From the NCBI GenBank assembly GCA_032622095.1, contig CP136069.1, positions 190,019,122 through 190,083,121 on the forward strand: a stretch of DNA of 64,000 nucleotides. The letters are read 5' to 3'. The DNA is from Siphonodentalium dalli (Eukaryota > Mollusca > Scaphopoda > Gadilida > Siphonodentaliidae). Both the position numbers and the translations under genes were made by a program. Below are positions 37,901 to 45,509 of this stretch, piece by piece (within the stretch, counting starts at the first letter, position 1; each line of letters begins with the position of its first letter). The notes below the pieces were generated by a model, which saw nothing but the letters and a program-made list of their open reading frames with translations, was not told the origin of the DNA and did not search any database.

Positions 37901-40121
37901 TATTCAAGGAAAACACTTCTCTCTGGTAAAAAAGAAACATGGAGAGGCCAACTCTCCCTGGCTCAAAATTGAAACGCTTGAGATTTGAGTGTCTACAAAC
38001 TTAGAAAATATCTTTAGGAAGGCGGCCATTTGTGAATATTCATAACATCTCAATTTCAAACTATCAATTTGAAGGAAAAAACCAATATCCTTTATAACCA
38101 ATGTATGCTATAGTACTATAACATCACCTATTGTTCAATAACGACCCATGTGAGAGGGGACATTGCTTAAAATGCAAATGAGAATGATTTGGGAAATGGA
38201 AATAACACTGATAGATATTCTAATTCTGTATAAAAAAAAAGTGGTTTAAAAACAAATTGTAATATTTGCAAAAAACGCACTGCGTTATCAAGCTTTGCAT
38301 TCCAACTAGGGTCTTCTGTCTACTATCAAGCTTAGCATTCCAATTAGGGTCTTCTGTCTACTATCAAGCTTAGCATTCCAACTAGGGTCTTCTGTCTACT
38401 ATCAAGCTTAGCATTCCAACTAGGGTCTTCTGTCTACTATCAAGCTTAGCATTCCAACTAGGGTCTTCTGTCTACTATCAAGCTTAGCATTCCAACTAGG
38501 GTCTTCTGTCTACTATCAAGCTTAGCATTCCAACTAGGGTCTTCTGTCTACTATCAAGCTTAGCATTCCAACTAGGGTCTTCTGTCTACTATCAAGCTTA
38601 GCATTCCAACTAGGGTCTTCTGTCTACTATCAAGCTTAGCATTCCAACTAGGGTCTTCTGTCTACTATCAAGCTTAGCATTCCAATTAGGGTCTTCTGTC
38701 TACTATCAAGCTTAGCATTCCAATTAGGGTCTTCTGTCTACTATCAAGCTTAGCATTCCAATTAGGGTCTTCTGTCTACTATCAAGCTTAGCATTCCAAT
38801 TAGGGTCTTCTGTCTACTATCAAGCTTAGCATTCCAACTAGGGTCTTCTGTCTACTATCAAGCTTAGCATTCCAACTAGGGTCTTCTGTCTACTATCAAG
38901 CTTAGCATTCCAACTAGGGTCTTCTGTCTACTATCAAGCTTAGCATTCCAACTAGGGTCTTCTGTCTACTATCAAGCTTAGCATTCCAATTAGGGTCTTC
39001 TGTCTACTATCAAGCTTAGCATTCCAACTAGGGTCTTCTGTCTACTATCAAGCTTAGCATTCCAACTAGGGTCTTCTGTCTACTATCAAGCTTAGCATTC
39101 CAACTAGGGTCTTCTGTCTACTATCAAGCTTAGCATTCCAACTAGGGTCTTCTGTCTACTATCAAGCTTAGCATTCCAACTAGGGTCTTCTGTCTACTAT
39201 CAAGCTTAGCATTCCAACTAGGGTCTTCTGTCTACTATCAAGCTTAGCATTCCAACTAGGGTCTTCTGTCTACTATCAAGCTTAGCATTCCAACTAGGGT
39301 CTTCTGTCTACTATCAAGCTTAGCATTCCAACTAGGGTCTTCTGTCTACTATCAAGCTTAGCATTCCAATTAGGGTCTTCTGTCTACTATCAAGCTTAGC
39401 ATTCCAACTAGGGTCTTCTGTCTACTATCAAGCTTAGCATTCCAACTAGGGTCTTCTGTCTACTATCAAGCTTAGCATTCCAACTAGGGTCTTCTGTCTA
39501 CTATCTGAAATCATAACTGTCTGCGTGAAAATAAATCAAATATTTTTCATTGCATATTAAATTTTTTGGTAGCCAATTGCAGAACTATTTCTTCTCCCTA
39601 AAACAACATATCTGAAAGGATGAATCGGTATGTAGTGTTTATGTCTGCCAGATTATTGCAAACGTGTTTGAATTCTACTTGCGTTGTTTTATGTTCTTTT
39701 GGTCCTTCTCACGATTAATAAAATAGTCTGCAAAGAATGAACTGCTACCAAAAAACTAAAATATGCAATGAAAGATGTTAATTTATTTTATCGCCGACTG
39801 TGATGCTTTCAGATGGTAGACTGAGCGCATGCACAGCATTTTTTTTTTTCTTGCAAATATTTCCTGTCAAACTATCAACCTACCAAATTTTTTTTTTTTA
39901 ATGCACTTTCTTCTACTTTTTTTTCTTTTTTCTTTACATCTCTCATTTTGTGAGGGTGAACACTTGTACTATAGCATCCATTGGTTTAATATAGAGGATA
40001 ATAATTTTCCCCTTCAAACTGATGTTTGAAATTAAGATTTTTTGAAAATTCACGAAATGGGGGCGTAGAGAGATTTTCAGACATTTGATTAATTTTCACT
40101 CTTGCTTTCAGGAACTTCTAA
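10854..40121 (+). CDS. RPS21: Ribosomal protein eS21 (RPS21), complete, five coding exons
   Basis: This encodes small-subunit ribosomal protein eS21, a cytosolic 40S component that contacts uS2/RPSA and is needed for late 18S rRNA processing (family knowledge). Coding exons are 10854-10903, 27213-27276, 35155-35226, 36336-36391 and 40112-40121. Together they give 83 codons, the usual length of the animal protein. Pieces seen in order are MQNEGGEFVDMYIPRK, then C-SASNRIINAKDHASIQINLAE, VDSTTGRMTGAHKTYAICGA, IRKM, GESDDCLNRLAKKDGIIA and KNF-stop. All introns are GT-AG with matching phases (2, 0, 0, 2). Introns measure 16.3, 7.9, 1.1 and 3.7 kb and are packed with transposons, very large for a ribosomal protein gene. 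No frameshift or stop occurs, so the gene looks functional. Confidence 0.97.
11230..11395. repeat. Dispersed repeat unit (GTACCTTCATGGTGTAATCA)
   Basis: This unit runs from GTACCTTCATGGTGTAATCA through CAGAGATTTGAAACTTCAGA, ATTGTTGCCCATATATTGAA and GATGTGCAACATGTATATAG. It recurs as two adjacent copies at 12710-13075 in the same intron. The short ORFs on both strands are repeat-derived. Confidence 0.8.
11396..12705. other. RPS21 intron 2 sequence, no feature recognised
   Basis: AT-rich intronic sequence. One CpG-bearing segment at about 11420-11460 contains CGTCATGACGTCGCGG and lies 0.5 kb into the intron. I see no exon, RNA gene or bounded element. Confidence 0.5.
12710..13075. repeat. Two tandem copies of the 11230-11395 repeat
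   Basis: Copies start at about 12712 and 12893, a period of about 180 bp. Both contain AGATGTGCAACATGTATATAG, GACGGA and 'AGAGTTATTAACCCTTTTCG'-like text ending CGACTTAGAAAATTTC. Confidence 0.85.
14143..15963. mobile_element. Second element nested in hAT element A
   Basis: The left end AGGCCTGGAAATCTCAAGGC and right end CTAGATCGCCAGCCCT are imperfect inverted repeats. Subterminal GGCGGGCTGGCGGGCTGCCC and GAGGGCTATAGCCCTCC palindromes lie just inside each end. The flanks GGAATAGC and GGAATACA agree at 6 of 8 bases, a worn 8-bp duplication typical of hAT. It contains a third element at 15178-15849. No transposase is seen. Confidence 0.7.
15178..15849. mobile_element. Third-level element (CAGGGTTTCCGCTA ends)
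   Basis: It begins CAGGGTTTCCGCTATACCGG and ends TAGCGGAAACCCTG, an inverted repeat of 14 bp with more distant matches inside (GGCCCCGTTCCCCT against CCGGCCCCATTCCCCT is direct rather than inverted). GTAAC is duplicated at both borders (15173-15177 and 15850-15854). A shorter relative lies at 37738-37868. Confidence 0.75.
16389..17393. mobile_element. hAT-like element B, relative of element A
   Basis: Ends TGGTGATGAGCCGATTGTC and the inverted CGATCATCGGCTCATCACTA, with an exact 8-bp duplication TTGGATAC (16381-16388 and 17394-17401). It shares interior sequence with element A, for example the stretch around TTTACTGGTCATTTATTCAG. At 1005 bp it is non-autonomous. Confidence 0.94.
17408..18268. 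mobile_element. hAT-like element D (TAGTGTTGAAACGATTA ends)
   Basis: The left end TAGTGTTGAAACGATTAGTG is inverted relative to the right end TTAATCGTTTCAACCCTA. An exact duplication ACAGCAGG flanks it (17400-17407 and 18269-18276). Inside each end are GTCGACTAGTCG and CGACTAGTCGATTA motifs. 861 bp, no transposase. Its left duplication overlaps the right duplication of element B by two bases. Confidence 0.94.
18277..22280. other. RPS21 intron 2: worn repeats, no gene
   Basis: No exon or RNA gene is recognised. 19195-19560 contains two weak copies of a unit with TGTGAGTTTACTAGCCC and ACAGGTCAAGTTCGAATTT, a family seen better at 59346. A transposon-like left end GATAGGGCTGGGCGAATTTG occurs at 19563 and another, CTAGTGCTGGGCGGTATTTT, at 21934; neither has a visible partner. 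A perfect 18-nt palindrome TTGGTCTCCGGAGACCAA lies at about 19128-19148. Around 21417-21475 GCCTAGGCA-type motifs recur. Confidence 0.5.
22281..22880. repeat. Tandem ~162-bp repeat, about three units
   Basis: Units start at about 22440, 22602 and 22764 with CACCGTTAGCGCGATAACTC, followed by TTCAACAATATTTGGTATAT, GCAACAATATCTTGGACGAG and TTTTTTTCC...GAGTTATGGG. A worn fourth unit precedes them. This is the same style of dispersed repeat as 59346-59880. Confidence 0.8.
22881..25475. other. RPS21 intron 2: no feature recognised
   Basis: AT-rich intronic sequence with no convincing ORF, RNA or bounded repeat. A short inverted TATA-rich palindrome occurs at about 23955-23997. Short ORFs here lack any recognisable domain. 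Confidence 0.5.
25480..26665. repeat. CATGGCCGCC repeat ladder, about seven units
   Basis: CATGGCCGCCAGCAGCCATC and variants recur about every 150-170 bp (about 25650, 25795, 25970, 26118, 26280, 26435, 26600). Between them stand GGGAACGAGTCATTTTGGGG, ATCATCATGAAATTTGTCAT and CATTAGCACGGGCTACAGGT. It is a tandem amplification of the family also present at 8090, 35460 and 46150. Minus-strand ORFs of 60-109 aa are repeat artefacts. Confidence 0.92.
27213..27276 (+). CDS. RPS21: RPS21 coding exon 2
   Basis: The acceptor is tttaattttcag. The exon completes Cys-17 and encodes SASNRIINAKDHASIQINLA then E. The donor is gtcagt. It aligns end to end with residues 17-38 of animal eS21. Confidence 0.97.
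28641..28733. mobile_element. Short hairpin MITE (GCAGAATGAGGTCCC ends)
   Basis: GCAGAATGAGGTCCCCAGAG at the left is inverted as GGGACCTCATTCTGC at the right, around a 93-bp unit with GTGATGCTAC against CTAGCATCAC. It can fold into a near-complete hairpin. Sister copies lie at 28933-29023 and 62773-62904, with a half copy at about 62540. Confidence 0.8.
28933..29023. mobile_element. Second copy of the GCAGAATGAGGTCCC hairpin MITE
   Basis: GCATAATGAGGTCCACATGG is inverted as TTTAGTGACCTCATTCTGC, with GGTGAATTTGGTG against CACTAAATTCACCC inside. Confidence 0.75.
29366..30441. mobile_element. hAT-like element C (TAGTGATGTTCCGATAATCGG ends)
   Basis: The left TAGTGATGTTCCGATAATCG is inverted at the right as ATTATCGGAACATCACTA. 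An exact 8-bp duplication CAGATTTG flanks it (29358-29365 and 30442-30449). It carries clustered ATCGGCCGAT motifs like elements A and B. 1076 bp, non-autonomous, in RPS21 intron 3. Confidence 0.95.
32260..32498. mobile_element. piggyBac-like MITE with TTAA duplication
   Basis: CCCTTTCATGATGG at the left and CAGTCATAAAAGGG at the right are inverted, and each border is TTAA (32256-32259 and 32499-32502). A longer internal inverted pair GCATTCTCTTATATATGTGA against CACATATATAACAGAATGC lies inside. CCC(T) ends with TTAA target sites are the hallmark of piggyBac. Relatives occur at 43087-43205 and 48224-48466. Confidence 0.85.
33008..33943. mobile_element. hAT-like element H (TAGAGCTGAAACGGTT ends)
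   Basis: TAGAGCTGAAACGGTTGACC at the left is inverted relative to GTCCATTTCAGCTCTA at the right. An exact duplication AAAATAAT flanks it (33000-33007 and 33944-33951). Subterminal CTAACCGGTTA motifs occur near both ends. 936 bp, no transposase; RPS21 intron 3. Confidence 0.94.
33952..35154. other. RPS21 intron 3: no feature recognised
   Basis: Intronic sequence with no recognisable exon, RNA or bounded element. It ends with the polypyrimidine tract and acceptor tttctcccttt-ctag of the next exon. Confidence 0.5.
35155..35226 (+). CDS. RPS21: RPS21 coding exon 3
   Basis: It encodes VDSTTGRMTGAHKTYAICGA then IRKM, 24 codons in phase 0 at both ends. Acceptor ctttctag, donor gttagt. It matches the TYAICG(A/G)IR core of eS21. 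Confidence 0.97.
35380..36240. repeat. Dispersed repeats in RPS21 intron 4
   Basis: This stretch holds units of the CATGGC family (AACATGGCTGCCAGCAGCCA at about 35748) and of the 'GAGTTATGGGTCCTTTT...GTCCGTCCGTCGG' family. The 138-aa reading frame at 35825-36241 is built from these repeats and ends just before exon 4, so I do not treat it as a gene. Confidence 0.75.
36336..36391 (+). CDS. RPS21: RPS21 coding exon 4
   Basis: It encodes GESDDCLNRLAKKDGIIA plus AA of a Lys codon, followed by donor gtaagt. The apparent TAA right after AAG is intronic: using the donor gives the conserved KNF end in the last exon. Confidence 0.96.
36630..36692. repeat. Perfect 28-bp hairpin with 7-nt loop
   Basis: The arm at 36630-36657 (starting AACATTATAACATAACATAA) is matched without error by 36665-36692, leaving a 7-nt loop. 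It lies 240 bp into RPS21 intron 5. It could be a tiny MITE or a foldback duplication. An RNA product is possible but unproven. Confidence 0.9.
36700..38286. other. RPS21 intron 5: one short transposon fragment, otherwise empty
   Basis: The only element I see is at 37738-37868. It starts CAGGGAAACTTTGGCTGG and ends CCGGTATAGCGGAAACCCTG, the inverse of the end of the 15178-15849 element, so it is a short deletion relative. No gene or RNA is recognised. Confidence 0.6.
38287..39505. repeat. 38-bp tandem array, 32 copies, in RPS21 intron 5
   Basis: The unit ATCAAGCTTAGCATTCCAAC followed by TAGGGTCTTCTGTCTACT repeats with an exact 38-bp period. The first unit has AAGCTTTGC instead of AAGCTTAGC. 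Otherwise almost the only variation is C or T in CCAA(C/T)TAGGG, and the T form is clustered (units 2 and 11-15) with single T units further on. Every unit contains a HindIII site. Homogeneity points to recent expansion. Confidence 0.98.
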
Positions 40122-40230
40122 AATGTGCTTGATATGGCGAAGATTGTCATGATGATGACACCAACTGCATGAAAACAGCAGTGGCAGTTCCTATATTTTG
40201 TAGGAATAAAAAAAAATATACCAATAATTC
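40112..40230 (+). CDS. RPS21: RPS21 last exon: stop codon and 3' UTR
   Basis: Acceptor tgctttcag. The first ten bases finish Lys and give N, F, TAA (stop at 40119-40121). The rest is 3' UTR, with an AATAAA polyadenylation signal at 40205-40210; cleavage is expected near 40225-40230. A short last coding exon of three residues is why a plain ORF search misses it. Confidence 0.93.
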
Positions 40231-40317
40231 TTATGTTCTTTCTACATCAACTCTACATTAACTCAGTTTTATACCCCTGCAAGAGTGTTAAGGAGTCACT
40301 GAAATCAACTTGTCCAT

Positions 40318-40662
40318 TAGGGCTGCAACAATACACATGGTCGCGATACAGTACGAATCATGATACATTATCAACGATACGATACATATGAATACCGCCT
40401 GAATTATCAGAAACAAGTTTATAACTGGAGGTAGAATTCATTTTAAACTAAAATGGAGTTTAATTGTTGGCTAGATGAGTCAAATATACATAGTATACAT
40501 GTAAACTTGAGAGATAAATGCAGGTATTGCTTTTTTACACTAGCCCATCTTCAGACATTACTTGATTTCCTGTATCAAGATACACATGACACTATACGAT
40601 ACATGTATCGTTTGAAAGTGTATCACGATACATTGAATTCACGATGAATTGTTGCAGCCCTA
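40318..40662. mobile_element. hAT-type MITE (TAGGGCTGCAACAAT ends)
   Basis: TAGGGCTGCAACAAT at the left is inverted as ATTGTTGCAGCCCTA at the right, a perfect 15-bp repeat. Flanks TTGTCCAT and TTCTCCAT agree at 7 of 8 bases. The interior repeats CGATAC(A/G). 345 bp, about 100 bp beyond the RPS21 poly(A) signal. Confidence 0.93.
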
Positions 40663-41214
40663 TTCTCCATCCACAGTCTGATTGAAACAGACTTTATTTT
40701 GCTACGCGTTCCCGAGTCTGAACTAAATAGTAGGGAATCCCATTTCTTCCTAGAAGTATGACATCAGGGGTAACATATCACAGCATTTCACAGTAAAGCG
40801 ATGAAGCCAATCGGGTGATTGTTGAATTTCTGTACAGCGTCTGCGATTCCAATAGACCCCACAGGCTCACACATGGCTAAAAATAGCATAATAAATTTTC
40901 AGTCACATTGCTAATTTCAGTGTGTTTGTAACTAATTAAACACTAAAAAAAAATGGCAATGAATAGTCCTGAGTTAACCAATTATACCTAGCAAGGAGAG
41001 TAGAATTTAGTATTTACAAATATTTAAACAGTAGGCGCCAAATTTGTTAATTGCGAAAACGAAACCGAAAGGTGATAAAATCGTAAAACTGTAATGTGAA
41101 ATGTGCGCTGTGATGTCATACGACAGGGATTGCCTTAAGAAGCCATTTATAGCGGCTGTAATATGAATGATGATGAAATCATACAGACTCGAGAATGCAG
41201 AGAGTTCAATAGTC

Positions 41215-41513
41215 TGTCCATATATTCAGACTGGTCTGTCCATATATTCAGACTGGTCTGTCCATATATTCAGACTGGTCTGTCCATATATTCAGACTGG
41301 TCTGTCCTTATATTCAGACTGGTCTGTCCTTATATTCAGACTGGTCTGTCCATATATTCAGACTGGTCTGTCCATATATTCAGACTGGTCTGTCCATATA
41401 TTCAGACTGGTCTGTCCATATATTCAGACTGGTCTGTCCTTATATTCAGACTGGTCTGTCCATATATTCAGACTGGTCTGTCCATATATTCAGACTGGTC
41501 TGTCCATATATTC
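41215..41513. repeat. 22-bp tandem array, 14 copies
   Basis: The unit TGTCCATATATTCAGACTGG plus TC is repeated 14 times; three units have CCTTAT instead of CCATAT. Because 22 is not a multiple of three and no forward frame of the unit contains a stop, two overlapping ORFs (147 and 135 aa) run through it with a 22-residue period. I read these as by-products, not genes. Confidence 0.97.
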
Positions 41514-41599
41514 AATCGTGATAGTCAGCTCAACAGTCTGGCTCCAATGGGAATATTCCTCTTCGATAAATTGACCCTCAGTGTGTCGGGAGATAGATG

Positions 41600-42205
41600 C
41601 CATTGATCTCAGATGACTTAAAGGGGCAATAAAGAGTGGTACAGATGGGCCACCTGACCAGGAGAATTGCATAGGATAGGCACATCTTAAATTCCATCCA
41701 TGATTAATCGCTGAGAATAAAACATTACTTACCTTTGACCTCAGATGACTTAAAAGGGGGACTAATACATCATATGATAAATAAAGAGCATTTATTATCA
41801 ATCCAGAAGATATGTGGGGAAAATTGGTCACCGATTTTTTAAATAAGTCTTGACACCTCTATCCTGATTCCATTTACGACATGTTTAACCATGACACAAC
41901 ATATATGTAACATCTGACTAATACTCTCCATATCATACAATGGTTTTACCACCGATTTCCCACATATATTCTAGACTGATAATAAGCTCTTTATTGATCA
42001 TATAATTTATTATTCCCCTTTTAAGGCATGAGGTCAAAGGTAAGTAATGCTTTATTCTCTGCCAGTATTCATGGGAAGATGTGATTATCCGGTGACATTC
42101 CCTTGGTCTGACCAGAGTGCAATCATTTTGGGTATATAATTAATTATTTAATTGAATTAATTATTAGCCCTTTTAAGACATCTGATGTCAACGGGACCTA
42201 TCTAA
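41600..42205. mobile_element. Foldback element with long inverted arms
   Basis: The outer pair is TTGATCTCAGATGACTTAAA at the left against the inverse of CTTTTAAGACATCTGATGTC at the right. The inner pair is much stronger: AACATTACTTACCTTTGACC and the following 100 bp (41718-41840) are inverted at about 41935-42060. Arms together exceed 150 bp. No ORF with recognisable function and no clear target duplication. Confidence 0.75.
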
Positions 42206-43086
42206 TAAGATTCCCTGTGTCAAATTATCCATCTGCGCAAATTTTCAGCTCCGAAAAGTTAAAAGCAAATTTTATTTCGACAGCCTTTCAAGTGTCGCTA
42301 ATAATTCATAATGTGATGTCAATTGATGGAATATTCAGTTACATGAATCGGCGCAAATTAAATTACGGGTGGCCTATCACAAAAATCTTTTCAGCAACAT
42401 TCTCATTCAATTAACGGGCATTGATAATGACTGAGAAAAGCTAAACTGGTGTCCCGGCCTTATTACTGTGTGGGATTTTCTAGATCTTGACCAGTTTCCA
42501 CTGGGAATTAAGTGGCATGATTTTGAACCACCCCCATATTTGATTTACTCGAACATGAAGATTCTCCAATTTTTAAGCAGTCTTTCGCATAGCCAGTTTC
42601 TTGAAATGTGGTAGTTCTCTTGTCGAATTCGGTGAAACGCCCATCCTTCAAGCGACCTGATTTATGTTGTTTGCCTTTAAAAAATCTATGGCAACACTTG
42701 TAGACAATATGGAAGTAGTTCAAAATCATGTTCCTCAATTCCTGCAGATTAGACAACTGATAAAGTTCAAGAAAATCCCATGCAGTAACAAGGCCGGTGA
42801 CTCGTAACAAACACTGATCACCCAGTTAACCCATCAACATGCAATTGCATGTACATTTAAAGTGTTATTTTTGAAAAAGGCAGAATTTCCAATTGAGCAA
42901 CATTCAGTTAGAAGGTTAGACAATCGTCGGGATAATTGACTCCCACAATATACTGAATTTACCATGTTCTCAATTCGTCCAAAATTTCAACACGATTGGG
43001 CTATTAACATAGGAGATACGTCGTATTATTTGAGGGCCGGCGACTTGCTTTCTTGAGGTTGTGTGTTTATAAGAGATTACATGTTA
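42206..43086. other. No gene recognised; one unexplained minus-strand ORF
   Basis: The 100-aa minus-strand frame at 42810-42508 (containing WDFLELYQLSNLQELRNM) vaguely recalls the helix after a BTB fold, but the match is too weak for a call. Nothing else is seen. Confidence 0.35.
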
Positions 43087-43205
43087 GCCAGTGCATTCTC
43101 TTATATATGCGAGGCTCCCATTAGAAGACTCGCACATATAAGATAATGCACTGTCACGTGGTATTTAATGCTGCACCAGGGCAACTCCCATCATGAAAGG
43201 GACAA
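43087..43205. mobile_element. Degenerate relative of the piggyBac-like MITE
   Basis: GCCAGTGCATTCTCTTATAT is inverted as ATATAAGATAATGCACTG, and the right end reads CATCATGAAAGGG. The left CCCTTT end is missing, so it is truncated. Confidence 0.65.
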
Positions 43206-43424
43206 CTGGTGATGCCATGGGACCAATCTAATGGGTTCTCACATTCAGTTATGAATGTCTATTCATTTGTTTGGAATTTGAGATATTAATATAAGTAGAT
43301 ATGCTACAAAACACCCTATGGATTCCCATTCATCTTTGGGGGGGGGCGGAGACTAGAAATGAGAGATTTCTGTCTGAATTTTTTTTTGGAATTATAACAA
43401 TGACTAATATTTAACAGAAATAAT

Positions 43425-43640
43425 ATTAAAATATAAACTATTTTGTTCTTATACAAATCATAGATATCGCGTAAATAGTATGTTAATGTCAAGTTCATAC
43501 TGCTTTGTTATGTGAACAAAAGCCAGGTTCTGTAACGTTTTTTTTTGGCCTTTGTTTACATAACAAACATCCTAATTTGACAATAGAATACTATTTACGC
43601 GATGTTTATGATTTGTATTAGAAAGTCTCTCTATATTTAA
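43425..43640. repeat. Imperfect foldback with ~100-bp arms
   Basis: The left arm contains TACAAATCATAGATATCGCG, TAAATAGTAT and TTTGTTATGTGAACAAA. The right arm gives the inverse (TTTGTTTACATAACAAA, ATACTATTTACGCGATGTTT, ATGATTTGTATTA). The centre is a T-run at about 43540. It could be a MITE; no target duplication is evident. Confidence 0.75.
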
Positions 43641-43729
43641 ATATTCTTTCTGTTTATGGCAGTTTTAACGGGTGTCACTATTTTAACAGCAATACCCACC
43701 GCGAAGCTAGGCCATCGGTGCCTTTAATA

Positions 43730-45509
43730 TAAACACCGCACACAATGTAAGTTTCCTCCCTAAATGACGACCGAATTAATGATCGGATATTGATTTAATT
43801 TGGCATGTATGTTCTATAGCATTCTTCCAGTGTGTAGCATAAATTTAAATGTTCTGGTCCATTGCATGCTCGACTGGTCAACAATTGAAGATGAAAATGA
43901 TGTTTTTTTCGAAATCGCACTTCACCATTCGGAGGTCCATAGCTTCGGCGAAAAATGGGTTACCCTCGCGTTCTTTATCTCTTGAGCGGTATCGGTGTAG
44001 CGACAGATTAGGATAATCCCCCATTTGACCTGTAGCCACGGTGCGGCCGATGCATTGCATGGAATCGATGTCATCCCACTTTTTTGGATACAGATTCAGT
44101 TCAATTTGTGCGATCTCATGTGCACAACGATGCCGCACCTTACATGCAGAACAGGATCGTGCGATTGCCATTGGGCTTTTGGAAGCCAATACTCCAGTAA
44201 AGCAGGTAGCGCGGAGAATGGGTGTGTCGCCGAATGCCATTCGGAAACTACGGACGAAATTTCAGCAAACTGGTTCGGTGAAGGATCGACCAAAGAGCGG
44301 GCGTCCAAAAGTGACAACACCACGCGATGACAGGTTTATCGCATTGACGGCACTGAGGAGGCGAACACTTACAGGCGCGAAGGACATTTTCGTTATTCAA
44401 ATGGGAGAAAATATTCATTTCATTTGTTTAGTAACGCAACCAATTATGGTCATTCTCATGTTTTTCAGCTGTAGAGATACGAGACCAGATGCACACAGTC
44501 GCTGGTAGAGGGGCCAGAAGACTCAGCCGCCAGACCATCAGGCTACATGGTGCCCAGCCACGGGCCCGGCGTTTGGTGAAAAAGGCAGCCCTCCTGATGC
44601 GACACAAGGCAGCGAGGTTGGCGTGGGCCAGACATCACGCACGCTGGACAAGACGACAATGGGCAAACGTCTTGTTCACCGACGAGACGAGGGCTTGTCT
44701 GCGACATGTTGATGGCAGAAGACAGAGTTTGGCGCCGTCGCGGGGAGCAGCACGCGGACTGCTGTGTTCAACCAGTGACGGCTTATGGTGGCGGCAGCGT
44801 CATGGTTTGGGGAGCGATTCGCGCTGGTACCAAGACAGAACTGGTCCCGATCAACGGCAACCTCAACGGTGTGATGTACCGGGACGATGTGCTCCTACCA
44901 CATGTCATCCCACAAGATCAGGTGGCTGGTAACCAGCTCGTACTTATGGATGACAATGCCCGCCCCCACCGAGTCTGGGTTGTGAACGAGTTTCTGATTG
45001 CCAATGGGATCGAGCGAATGGTATGGCCGGCAAATTCCCCCGATCTGAATCCCATCGAACACTTATGGGATCAACTCAAGAGGGCTGTTTACCGGCGAGT
45101 TGACGAGGGGACCACTATGGTTGATCTGCGGCGTATTTTACAAGAGGAATGGGCAGCAATTCCGCAAAACCGTGTAGCAAAGCTTGTGAACACCATGAGG
45201 GCAAGATGTCAACACGTCCTGCATCGACACGGAAGTTACACCAGATATTGAAGTCACGAACTCAAAAAAATCAAATGCCCTTACCCGAAATCAATCAATT
45301 AAATCTTCTGTAGAATTAAAATTGACCCCTTGTTTGATTACTTGCTGCTCATTGAACCATGTCGCTATGAATATGTTCACAAATAAGCGCATCATATTGG
45401 TAAATGGACCATTGTAATAAGTGTGAAATTTCACAAATATCCACCCATAATATTTGGAATTATTGGTCATTATATGAGGGGGGAACTTACTTTTTGTGTT
45501 GTGTTTAGT
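43730..45509 (+). mobile_element. Tc1-like transposon, degenerate full-length copy
   Basis: The left end TAAACACCGCACACAATGTAAG plus TTTCCTCCC is inverted at the right as GGGGGGAACTTACTTTTTGT plus GTTGTGTTTAG, with TA at both borders. It is about 1.78 kb, the usual size of a Tc1-like element with a single transposase gene. The gene within (44130-45251) is broken. It stands between RPS21 and the ANKRD29-like gene. Confidence 0.88.
44130..45251 (+). pseudogene. Tc1-like DD34E transposase, frameshifted
   Basis: The product would cut and paste the element at TA sites. It begins at MPHLT (44130) and shifts one base at about 44147. The next segment holds a helix-turn-helix region (VKQVARRMGVSPNAIRKL) and the GRPK motif typical of Tc1. 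An AT-rich insertion of about 80 bp follows at 44390-44470, ending in tttttcag, so it could be an intron. Then come RLSRQTIRLHG and the first catalytic Asp in VLFTDET (about 44670). Another 1-nt shift occurs near 44718. The last frame carries GGGSVMVWGAI, MDDNARPH (second Asp) and SPDLNPIEHLW (Glu). Exactly 34 residues separate the second Asp from the Glu, so it is DD34E. The frameshifts mean it cannot make full-length protein. Confidence 0.92.

Noticed and set aside
10904-40111. Intron-encoded snoRNA in RPS21
   Set aside because: Ribosomal protein introns often host snoRNAs, but I found no convincing paired C/D or H/ACA boxes by eye; a covariance search would be needed.
41163-41606. Overlapping 147-aa and 135-aa repeat proteins
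   Set aside because: Both result from a 22-bp array with no forward stop; they show no start context, splice support or domain.
42508-42810. Minus-strand 100-aa ORF resembling a BTB-BACK helix
   Set aside because: Similarity is limited to a short leucine-rich stretch; no upstream BTB core or kelch repeats were found.
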